Assembly (NCBI RefSeq): GCF_003325475.1
Contig: NZ_CP029495.1
Coordinates: forward strand, 1,798,001 to 1,862,000
Direction of reading: 5' to 3'
From: Chromobacterium phragmitis
GTDB lineage: Bacteria; Pseudomonadota; Gammaproteobacteria; Burkholderiales; Chromobacteriaceae
Length of the DNA stretch: 64,000 bases
Translations under genes and position numbers: made by a program
Notes under the pieces: model-generated
The model's database searches: none
Seen by the model: only the letters and a program-made list of their open reading frames with translations
What the model was told of the DNA's origin: nothing
Shown: positions 56,976 to 64,000 of the stretch, in pieces
Layout of the letters: every line of letters starts with the position of its first letter
Numbering within the stretch: the first letter of the stretch is position 1

Positions 56976-58013
56976 ATGGAAATTTCCGAGCTCCTGGCTT
57001 TTACCGTCAAGAACAAGGCCTCCGACCTGCACTTGTCCGCCGGCCTGCCGCCGATGATACGGGTCAACGGCGACATCCGCCGCATCAACCTGCCGCCGAT
57101 GGACCACCATGACGTGCACGATATGGTGTACGACATCATGAACGACTACCAGCGCAAGATTTTCGAAGACACCTACGAGTGCGATTTCTCGTTCGAGCTG
57201 CCCGGCATCGCCCGTTTCCGCGTCAACTCCTTCATCCAGAACCGCGGCATGGCCTCGGTATTCCGGGTGATCCCGAGCAAGGTGCTGACGCTGGAGCAAC
57301 TAGGCGCGCCCCGCATCTTCCAGGACATCGCCAACTACCCCCGCGGCCTGGTGCTGGTGACCGGGCCCACCGGCTCCGGCAAGTCCACCACGCTGGCGGC
57401 GATGATAGACTATGTCAACGAAAACGCCTTCTCGCACATTCTTACCGTGGAGGACCCGATCGAGTTCGTCCACGAAAGCAAGAAGAGCCTGATCAACCAG
57501 CGCGAGCTGGGCCTGCAGACCCACAGCTTCGCCAACGCGCTGAAAAGCGCGCTGCGCGAGGATCCAGACGTGATCCTGGTGGGCGAGTTGCGCGACCTGG
57601 AGACGATACGGCTGGCGCTGACCGCGGCCGAAACCGGCCACCTGGTGTTCGGCACCCTGCACACCAGCAGCGCGGCCAAGACCATAGACCGGATCGTCGA
57701 CGTGTTCCCGGCGGGCGAGAAGGAAATGGTGCGCTCGATGTTGTCGGAATCGGTGCGCGCGGTGATCGCGCAGACGCTGCTGAAAACCAAGGACGGCGCC
57801 GGGCGGGTGGCGGCGCACGAAATCATGATAGGCACGCCGGCGATACGCAACCTGATCCGCGAGAACAAGATCGCGCAGATCAACTCGATGATACAGACCG
57901 GCCAGCAATACGGGATGCAGACGCTGGACCAGTGCCTGGCGGACCTGACCCGGCGCAATATGGTGTCGCCGGGCGAGGCGCGGGCCAAGGCCAGCAACAA
58001 GGACGCGTTCTGA
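56976..58013 (+). CDS. pilT: Type IV pilus retraction ATPase PilT
   Basis: Cytoplasmic hexameric motor that depolymerises type IV pili, driving twitching motility and DNA uptake. It is 345 aa with Walker A GPTGSGKST near residue 133, the Asp-box LTVEDPIEFVHE, Walker B VILVGELRDLET and the His-box GHLVFGTLHT. The C-terminal AIRNLIRE motif needed for retraction is intact. ATG 56976 has GTGGAGG upstream. pilU follows on the same strand. Confidence 0.96.
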   Translation: MEISELLAFTVKNKASDLHLSAGLPPMIRVNGDIRRINLPPMDHHDVHDMVYDIMNDYQRKIFEDTYECDFSFELPGIARFRVNSFIQNRGMASVFRVIPSKVLTLEQLGAPRIFQDIANYPRGLVLVTGPTGSGKSTTLAAMIDYVNENAFSHILTVEDPIEFVHESKKSLINQRELGLQTHSFANALKSALREDPDVILVGELRDLETIRLALTAAETGHLVFGTLHTSSAAKTIDRIVDVFPAGEKEMVRSMLSESVRAVIAQTLLKTKDGAGRVAAHEIMIGTPAIRNLIRENKIAQINSMIQTGQQYGMQTLDQCLADLTRRNMVSPGEARAKASNKDAF

Positions 58014-58078
58014 CGCCGCCGGGCCGACGGCCGCGATAGCGGGCTAGACTGAAAGCAGCTCACGCAGGAAACGACGCC

Positions 58079-59215
58079 ATGGAAAAAGACCAGGCCTCCA
58101 AGTTCATCCACGACCTGCTCAAGCATGCGGTCGGCAAGAACGCCTCCGACATCTTCATCGCCGCCGAATTTCCGCCGGCGATGAAGATAGACGGCAAGAT
58201 CACCCCGGTGGCGCCCCAGCCTTTGAGCGCGCTGCAAAGCAAGGAGCTGGTGCGGGCGGTGATGAACGACCGGCAGACCGAGGAGTTCGAAGCGAAGAAA
58301 GAAGCCAATTTCGCGATCAACCCGCCCGGCGTCGGCCGCTTCCGCGTCAGCGCCTTCGTGCAGCAGGGCATGGTGGGCATGGTGCTGCGCAAGATCAACA
58401 CCGAGATTCCCACCTTCGACCATCTGAATCTGCCCGAGGTGCTGAAGGACATCGCGCTGATCAAGCGCGGACTGGTGATCTTCGTCGGCGGCACGGGCTC
58501 CGGCAAGTCCACTTCGCTGGCGGCGCTGGTGGACTGGCGCAACAGCAACAATCAGGACCACATCATCACGATCGAGGACCCGATCGAGTATGTGCACACC
58601 CATAAGAAGTCCATCGTCACCCAGCGCGAGATCGGCGTCGATACCGAGAATTGGGAGATCGCGCTGAAGAACACGCTGCGCCAGGCGCCGGACGTGATCC
58701 TGATGGGCGAGATCCGCGACCGCGAAACCATGGCCTACGGCCTGCAGTTCGCCGAAACCGGCCACCTGTGCCTGGCCACGCTGCACGCCAACAACGCCAA
58801 CCAGGCGCTGGACCGCATCCTCAACTTCTTCCCCGAGGAGCGCCACCAGCAGGTGCTGATGGACCTGTCGCTGAACATGCGCGCCATCATTTCGCAGCGG
58901 CTGGTGCCGCATAAATCCGGACGCGGACGGGTGGCGGCGGTGGAGATCCTGCTCAACAGCCCGCTGGTGTCGGACATGGTATTCAAGGGCGAGATCGCCG
59001 GCCTGAAGGAGGTGATGTCGCGTTCGCGCGAGGCCGGCATGCAAACCTTCGACCAGTCGCTGTTCGAACTGTACGAGGCGGACTTGATCACTTACGAGGA
59101 TGCGTTGCGCAATGCGGACTCCATCAATGACCTGCGCTTGAAAATCAAGCTGTACAGCGAAAGCGCGCGCAATCGCGATCCGCTGGAAGGCATAGACCAC
59201 CTGGACATCGTCTGA
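58079..59215 (+). CDS. pilU: PilT-dependent pilus retraction ATPase PilU
   Basis: 378-aa paralogue of PilT that assists retraction and needs PilT for activity. Walker A is GGTGSGKST, then TIEDPIEYVHTHKKS, ILMGEIRDRETM and GHLCLATLHANNANQ. The longer C-terminus (DLRLKIKLYSESARNRD) separates PilU from PilT. 65 bp after pilT, AGGAAACGACGCC before the ATG; likely co-transcribed. Confidence 0.95.
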   Translation: MEKDQASKFIHDLLKHAVGKNASDIFIAAEFPPAMKIDGKITPVAPQPLSALQSKELVRAVMNDRQTEEFEAKKEANFAINPPGVGRFRVSAFVQQGMVGMVLRKINTEIPTFDHLNLPEVLKDIALIKRGLVIFVGGTGSGKSTSLAALVDWRNSNNQDHIITIEDPIEYVHTHKKSIVTQREIGVDTENWEIALKNTLRQAPDVILMGEIRDRETMAYGLQFAETGHLCLATLHANNANQALDRILNFFPEERHQQVLMDLSLNMRAIISQRLVPHKSGRGRVAAVEILLNSPLVSDMVFKGEIAGLKEVMSRSREAGMQTFDQSLFELYEADLITYEDALRNADSINDLRLKIKLYSESARNRDPLEGIDHLDIV

Positions 59216-59243
59216 GACCGGCGGCAAGCCGGCGTGCCCCATC

Positions 59244-60857
59244 ATGCAATTCGACACCAATACCACCGTCCTGATCATCGAAGACTCCCAAACCGTGCGC
59301 CAGGGGTTGCGCACCATGCTGTCCATGGCCGGCATCACCCGCTCCGAAGCCGTCAGCAACGCCAGCGAGGCGCGCAACCGGCTGCGCGGCAAGAACTACG
59401 ACGTGGTGCTGTGCGACTACAACCTGGGCGAGGGCATGGATGGCCAGGAGTTGCTGGAGGCGATGCGCAAGGGCGGCAACCTGCCCTTGTCCACCATCTG
59501 GATCATGATCACCGGCGAGCGCCATTATGAGCGGGTGGTGGCCGCCGCAGAGATGGCGCCCGACGACTACATCCTCAAGCCCTTCGCCTCCCAGCTGCTG
59601 CTGGATCGGATGAATCTGGCCGGCCAGCGCAAAACCTTTCTCTCGCCGGCGCACAAGCTGTTGTCCCAGGGCAAGGTGGAGCAGGCGATACAGACGCTGC
59701 TGCAACTGGCGCGCGAAACGCAGAATGCGCAATACCGGCTGGACGCCAAGCGCCTGGCCGCCGAGTTGCTGGTCAACGAAGGCCGCCAGGGCGAGGCCCT
59801 GTCCATCTATCAGGAGCTGCTCACCCAGCGCGTGATCCCCTGGGCCAAGATGGGCGTGGCGCGCATCGTCGCCGAGCAGGGCGAAACCCAGGAGTCCAAC
59901 GCGTTGCTGCGCGAAATCATCGCCGACGCGCCGCGCTACACCGACGCCTACGACCTGCTGGCGCAGAACCTGATCGACGACGGCCAGTACCAGACTGCCG
60001 CCGTGGTGCTGGAAAAGGCGGTGGCGATCTCGCCGCGCAACTTCAATCGCCTGAAAAGCTGCGGCACCGCGCTGTTGCGCTGCGGCGATCCGGCCAAGGC
60101 TTCGGAATACCTGCAGCGGGCGGTGGAAATCGGCCGCAACAACACCTTCTTCGGCCCCGATGTGCTGGTGGATTTGTTGCAGGCTTGCAGCGAGAGCGGC
60201 CAGACTCAGCAGCTGGACCGGCTGCAGGCCGAGATCGCCGGCCGGCTGGACGAATTGCCCGGCGGCAGGCTGACGATGGCGGTATGCCGCGCGATGACTG
60301 CGCTGGCGCAGCAGCGGCCGGCCGACGCGCTGGCCCAGTTGCAAGGCGTGGCCGCCGATCTGCGCGCGCGCGACACCGACTTCGTCTCCGCCCAGCGTTT
60401 CCTGTCCGCCGCGGTCAGGCTGCCGGACGAGCTCAGCAGCGATCTGCCGCAGCAATGGGGACACGGCATCGCGCTGCGCTTCGCCGACGGCCGCCACGAG
60501 CTGGGCACGCTGCTGGAAATTTCCCACAAGCACGAGGCGGGCCACGCGGCCATCGAGCATGCCTACGAAACGCTGCAGCAGGAGAGCAACAAGGCGGTGG
60601 AACTGGCCGGCAACGGCAAGCTGGAAGAGGCCGCCGCCATGCTGTACCAGCTGTCGCAGGACACGCTGAACGAACGGATCAGCATGAACGCCTGCGCGCT
60701 GCTGCTGCGCAATTGCGAGAGCCGGCACAAGGCGAGCCGCGATTTCGCAGAAGAGCAGCGCCAGGTGCGGCGGCTGATAGACTGGCTGCCGGAAGACAAC
60801 GAGCGGGTGCGCGGCTTCCTGCGCCGACTGCAGGCGCTGGACCCGGATTGCGAGTAA
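59244..60857 (+). CDS. Response regulator receiver plus TPR protein, copy 1
   Basis: 537-aa cytoplasmic protein. Residues ~8-125 are a CheY-like receiver with acidic pair E13-D14, phospho-acceptor D58, T90 and K112. Residues ~135-320 hold TPR-like repeats (QAIQTLLQLARETQNAQYRL, QYQTAAVVLEKAVAISPRN, KASEYLQRAVEIG). The rest is helical with no recognised output domain, so it probably acts through protein contacts. 28 bp after pilU on the same strand, suggesting a link to pilus or surface signalling. It is almost a duplicate of the next gene. Confidence 0.88.
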   Translation: MQFDTNTTVLIIEDSQTVRQGLRTMLSMAGITRSEAVSNASEARNRLRGKNYDVVLCDYNLGEGMDGQELLEAMRKGGNLPLSTIWIMITGERHYERVVAAAEMAPDDYILKPFASQLLLDRMNLAGQRKTFLSPAHKLLSQGKVEQAIQTLLQLARETQNAQYRLDAKRLAAELLVNEGRQGEALSIYQELLTQRVIPWAKMGVARIVAEQGETQESNALLREIIADAPRYTDAYDLLAQNLIDDGQYQTAAVVLEKAVAISPRNFNRLKSCGTALLRCGDPAKASEYLQRAVEIGRNNTFFGPDVLVDLLQACSESGQTQQLDRLQAEIAGRLDELPGGRLTMAVCRAMTALAQQRPADALAQLQGVAADLRARDTDFVSAQRFLSAAVRLPDELSSDLPQQWGHGIALRFADGRHELGTLLEISHKHEAGHAAIEHAYETLQQESNKAVELAGNGKLEEAAAMLYQLSQDTLNERISMNACALLLRNCESRHKASRDFAEEQRQVRRLIDWLPEDNERVRGFLRRLQALDPDCE

Positions 60858-60894
60858 GCGCGCCCGCTTGAACCAGGCCAGCCAGAGACCCGAC

Positions 60895-62508
60895 ATGGCA
60901 TTCGACGACAACACCAGCGTACTGATCGTGGACGACGCGCATACCATGGCACAGGGCATACGCTCCATCCTGGCACTGGCGGGCGTCACCCAATCCGAAA
61001 CCGCCAGCCACGCCGGCGAGGCGCAGAGCCGGCTGCGCAGCCGCCGCTACGACGTGGTGCTGTGCGACTACAACCTGGGTCTGGGCATGAACGGCCAGGA
61101 GCTGCTGGAGGCGGTCCGCCGCGAAGGCGCGCTGCCGTTGTCCACGCTGTGGGTGATGATCACCGGCGAGCGCAATTACGGCCAGGTGGCCAGCGCCGCC
61201 GAAATGAGCCCGGACGATTATGTGCTCAAGCCCTTCACCGCCCAGCAACTGCTGGACCGGCTGGACGCGGCCGCCCAGCGCAAGGCTTTCCTCTCGCCGG
61301 CGCACCGGCTGCTGGACAAGGGCAAGGCGGAGCAGGCGATGGCGACGCTGGCCGACATGGCCGGCCAGGCCGACAACCGCCTGCGGCGGCTGGACGCGCA
61401 GCGGCTGCTGGGCGAGCTATTGGCGCGCGAAGGCAAACAAGCGGCGGCGTTGCAGCTGTACCGCGCGGTGCTGGAGCGGGACTCGCAGCCTTGGGCCAAG
61501 ATGGGCGTCGCCCGCATCCTGGCCGAACAGGGCGACGGCGGCGGCAGCAACGCGCTGCTCGGCCAGGTGATCGTCGAAGCGCCGCGCTACACCGAGGCCT
61601 ACGACCTGTTGGCGCAGAACCTGGTCGACGACGGCGACTACGCGCGCGCCGCCGGGGTGCTGGAAAAGGCGGTCTCGCTGTCGCCGCGCAATTTCAACCG
61701 CCTGCACCACTACGGCACCGCGCTGCTGCGCAGCGGCGATTCGACGAAGGCGGTGGAGCCGCTGCAGCGCGCGGTGGATATCGGACGCGGCAACAGTTTT
61801 TTCGGTCCGGACGCGATGGTGGACTTGCTGCAGGCGCGCTGCGAGAGCGGCCAGACCCAGCAGCTGGACCGGCTGCAGCACGACATCGCCTCCCGCCAGG
61901 CCGAGCTGTCCGGCGGCCCGCTGACCATGGCGGTGTGCCGCGCGCTGACCGCGCTGGCGCAGCAGCGGCCGCAACAGGCCGAAATCCACTTGGCCGAAGC
62001 CGCGGCCTGGATACGCGCGCCGGAAACCGATTTCGACAGCGCGTTGCGGCTGTTGTCCGCCGCCGCCAAGCTGCCGGAGGCGCATGGCGCCGGGCGCGCG
62101 CCTGACTGGGCGCGATCGGTGGCGCTGCGCTTCGCCGATGGCCGCCACGAGCTGGGCAGCCTGCTGGAAGTGGTGGCGCCGCAAGCGGCTTGCGGCGACG
62201 CGGTGCGCGCCGCCTACGCCGAGTTGCAGGAAAAAAGCCGCGCTGCGCTGGAGGAAGCCAACCAGGGCCGGCTGGAAGCCGCCGCCGAGATGCTGCACGG
62301 CGAGGCGATGGGGACGCTGAACCGCCGGCTGGGCATGTATGGCTGCGCGATGCTGCTGCGCATCGCCGAGAACCGGAACGAGGCCGGCCTGCCGCTGGGA
62401 ACCGAGATGCAACGGCTGCGCGAGTTGCTGCACTGGCTGCCGCACAGCGACGAGCGCGTGCGCGGCTTCGTCAGGCGCCGCCAGGCGCTGATCCGCCACG
62501 AAGAATAG
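60895..62508 (+). CDS. Response regulator receiver plus TPR protein, copy 2
   Basis: 537-aa protein, exactly as long as copy 1 and alignable end to end. The receiver keeps D13-D14, D58, T90 and K112, and the TPR region repeats the same framework (YARAAGVLEKAVSLSPRNFN, KAVEPLQRAVDIG). Differences cluster in the C-terminal helical part. Start 60895 has AGAGA upstream; the frame from 60868 is possible. It is 37 bp after copy 1, so a tandem duplication within the pil transcript is likely. No output domain was seen. Confidence 0.88.
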   Translation: MAFDDNTSVLIVDDAHTMAQGIRSILALAGVTQSETASHAGEAQSRLRSRRYDVVLCDYNLGLGMNGQELLEAVRREGALPLSTLWVMITGERNYGQVASAAEMSPDDYVLKPFTAQQLLDRLDAAAQRKAFLSPAHRLLDKGKAEQAMATLADMAGQADNRLRRLDAQRLLGELLAREGKQAAALQLYRAVLERDSQPWAKMGVARILAEQGDGGGSNALLGQVIVEAPRYTEAYDLLAQNLVDDGDYARAAGVLEKAVSLSPRNFNRLHHYGTALLRSGDSTKAVEPLQRAVDIGRGNSFFGPDAMVDLLQARCESGQTQQLDRLQHDIASRQAELSGGPLTMAVCRALTALAQQRPQQAEIHLAEAAAWIRAPETDFDSALRLLSAAAKLPEAHGAGRAPDWARSVALRFADGRHELGSLLEVVAPQAACGDAVRAAYAELQEKSRAALEEANQGRLEAAAEMLHGEAMGTLNRRLGMYGCAMLLRIAENRNEAGLPLGTEMQRLRELLHWLPHSDERVRGFVRRRQALIRHEE

Positions 62509-62512
62509 CGCC

Positions 62513-63064
62513 GTGCGAGCCTTCCTGGCCTGTTTGCCGCCGCCGGACTGCCTGGCGGCGCTGCAGGCGTGGCAGGCCGGCTTGCAAGAATGCGCAGGCG
62601 GCAAACCCCTGCCCGCGGCGCAGCTCCATCTCACCCTGGCGTTCCTGGGCGAGGCGACGCCGTTGCAGCTGCAGTCGGCCGCCGACTGCGCCGAGCGGGC
62701 GGCGGAGAGCCTGCCCGCCGCCCTCGTCCTGGACGCCTGCGGCAGCTGGCGCGATCTGGGCTGGTGCGGGCCGCGGCGCCCGCCGGACGATCTCAACCGC
62801 TGGGCGGAACGGCTGCGGGCCGATCTGCGCGCCGCCGGCGTCGCGACGGATGGCAGGCCCTACCGGCCTCACGTCACGCTGCTGCGCGGGCTGGCGCGGC
62901 CATTGCCGGCTCGGCGCCTGCCGCCGCTGGTCTGGCCGCTAGAAGAGGTGGTCTTGCTTGCTTCCGAGTTGCGCGCCGCCGGGGCCTGCTACCGGCGGCT
63001 GGATGGCTGGCGGCGGCCGGACGCGCGCCCCGGCGTAGCCGGCGCTATCGCGCGGCGGGAATGA
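62513..63064 (+). CDS. thpR: RNA 2',3'-cyclic phosphodiesterase (ThpR/LigT)
   Basis: 183-aa 2H phosphoesterase that opens 2',3'-cyclic phosphate RNA ends. Both catalytic tetrapeptides are present: H39-L-T41-L and H120-V-T122-L. It begins with GTG four bases after the previous stop. The 3' end overlaps the convergent GH16 gene by 20 bp. The length agrees with the family (~180-190 aa). Confidence 0.9.
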   Translation: MRAFLACLPPPDCLAALQAWQAGLQECAGGKPLPAAQLHLTLAFLGEATPLQLQSAADCAERAAESLPAALVLDACGSWRDLGWCGPRRPPDDLNRWAERLRADLRAAGVATDGRPYRPHVTLLRGLARPLPARRLPPLVWPLEEVVLLASELRAAGACYRRLDGWRRPDARPGVAGAIARRE

Positions 63065-63776
63065 ACCTGAACTCCTGGATCACCACCTCCACCTCGCGGC
63101 CATCGGTTGGCGGCCGGCCCTGGAACAGCCACAGGTTGAGGTGCGCCGGCAACGGCTGCTGCGGCACGCGCAGCGAGGCGTCGGCCGGGGCGAAGCGCCA
63201 GTGGGCGATCGGGTAGCGGTCGCCGTCCTGAAATCCGTGCAGCGACTGGTATTCCACCGCCGCCGCGCTCCAGTCGAAGCGATGGGTGCTGTAGTCGCCG
63301 TTGAGGGAGAAATCGAAGCTGTAGGATGTCGGCTGCGGACCAGGGCGGGCCGGGTACACGGTGTAATTGCCCATCGGGCTTTCCGGACTGCCCCAGCGCG
63401 CGAACTCGATGTCGATCTCGTTGCTGCCGTCCGGACCGACATCCGCCGGCGGGTAGTTGAACAGGCCAAGCACCACGTTGGGATCGAATCGGTCCGGCCG
63501 GCCGATCAGCTTGAACTGATAGCGGCCGAAGCCGAGCCGCTGCCGCAGGTAGAGCTCGGCGGCGGTCCACTGGCCGCCGCGCTTGGCGATCTTCAGATGC
63601 AGCCGGCCCTGCGCGTCCAGCCAGACATTGTCCTCGCTCCACACGTTAGGGCCCGGGCCGCTGCTGCCCTGATTGCGCACCTCCCAGTCATAGCCGGAGA
63701 AACGGATGGTTTTGGCGGAGGCGGGCAAGGCCAGCGCGGCCAGCAGCGCGCAACCCAGCGGCAAGATGGTTTTCAT
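63045..63776 (-). CDS. Secreted glycoside hydrolase family 16 enzyme
   Basis: 243-aa secreted protein with a signal peptide (MKTILPLGCALLAALALPASA). The catalytic motif E120-I-D-I-E124 with NEIDIEFARWG is the GH16 beta-jelly-roll nucleophile/acid pair of lichenase-like enzymes; YDWEVRNQGSSGPGPNVW and HLNLWLFQG frame the fold. It would cleave beta-glucan-type polysaccharides; the exact substrate is unknown. Start 63776 is chosen for its signal peptide; an upstream ATG at 63806 would add 10 residues. Confidence 0.85.
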   Translation of the reverse strand: MKTILPLGCALLAALALPASAKTIRFSGYDWEVRNQGSSGPGPNVWSEDNVWLDAQGRLHLKIAKRGGQWTAAELYLRQRLGFGRYQFKLIGRPDRFDPNVVLGLFNYPPADVGPDGSNEIDIEFARWGSPESPMGNYTVYPARPGPQPTSYSFDFSLNGDYSTHRFDWSAAAVEYQSLHGFQDGDRYPIAHWRFAPADASLRVPQQPLPAHLNLWLFQGRPPTDGREVEVVIQEFRFIPAAR

Positions 63777-63982
63777 GGCGACGGCTCCGATGAGGGGAGC
63801 CGCCATCTTGCCAGCAAACCGTCTGGCGGAGGGGGCTGCCTGTTCCTCCGGGCGGGCGGCGCCCGTCCATGGACGAACTTGGCCGCCTCTGCCGGACCGG
63901 CGGAGGAAGTGGAGCAGCTTTACTCTTCCCGGCCCGATTGCCTAAGCTCAAACCTGCGCAACCGGCAAGCGGGAGAGCATCG

Positions 63983-64000
63983 ATGCAGGTGGGGGAAATC
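63983..64000 (+). CDS. Start of an unidentified gene (runs off the window)
   Basis: ATG at 63983 with GGGAGA a suitable distance upstream; only MQVGEI can be read. Nothing can be said of its function. The gap 63777-63982 contains no other recognised feature. Confidence 0.35.

Noticed and set aside
1..64000. CRISPR arrays, tRNA and rRNA genes
   Set aside because: No regularly spaced repeats, no cloverleaf with a T-loop (GTTCGA-type) and no rRNA-like blocks were found by reading; a tRNAscan-SE and CRISPR search would settle this.

Overview
The window is a GC-rich, gene-dense stretch of a betaproteobacterial chromosome. Gene content and order (gltIJKL, a zwf-pgl-glk-hexR-pgi run divergent from edd-eda, yggS-proC-yggT beside pilTU, a cysteine-poor DksA) fit Chromobacterium or a close relative in the Neisseriales. 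This placement is by recognition of proteins, not by a database search. About 60 coding regions are supported. No tRNA, rRNA or CRISPR array was recognised.

Layout. 1-8.2 kb is core: the end of a solute-binding protein gene, the glutamate/aspartate ABC transporter gltIJKL, rsmA, a Bcr/CflA-type exporter, then maf and rng. 8.2-13.7 kb is an accessory island with AT-rich genes and repeats: an orphan 155-aa gene between two ~245-bp direct repeats, a small ORF plus a 529-aa P-loop/deoxycytidylate-deaminase fusion that looks like the anti-phage protein AvcD/DcdV, a structured GC-rich non-coding stretch, a BRO-N-like gene with a micro-ORF in front, and inverted partial copies of the same repeats. 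13.7-22.3 kb is ordinary metabolism and regulation (DUF2867, Xaa-Pro aminopeptidase, BenE-like transporter, cupin, MocR regulator, acetyltransferase, FAD oxidoreductase, GlpR-like repressor, EAL protein). 22.3-23.6 kb holds two promoterless-looking genes bounded by attC-like sites, an integron cassette cluster without an integrase in view. 23.7-34.6 kb carries an MFS/LysR pair and a complete Entner-Doudoroff/glucose-6-phosphate cluster with two probable HexR operators in the edd-zwf divergent region. 34.7-50.6 kb holds thiamine, rubredoxin, HemJ, sulfite dehydrogenase, purine (purE, purK, purC), fosA, AlkD-like, hydrolase and fadH genes. 50.8-56.8 kb has a carboxymuconolactone-decarboxylase-like pseudogene, a PHB depolymerase, aroG, dksA, a cytochrome c, yggT, proC and yggS. 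56.9-62.5 kb is the twitching-motility pair pilT-pilU followed by two tandem 537-aa receiver-TPR proteins. The end has thpR, a GH16 enzyme and the first codons of another gene.

The most interesting part is the island at 8.2-13.7 kb. The deaminase keeps the catalytic zinc motifs but has a P-loop without lysine. The repeats around it contain a nested hairpin of which two copies differ by two compensatory base-pair changes, so the folded form, as RNA or single-stranded DNA, appears to be under selection.
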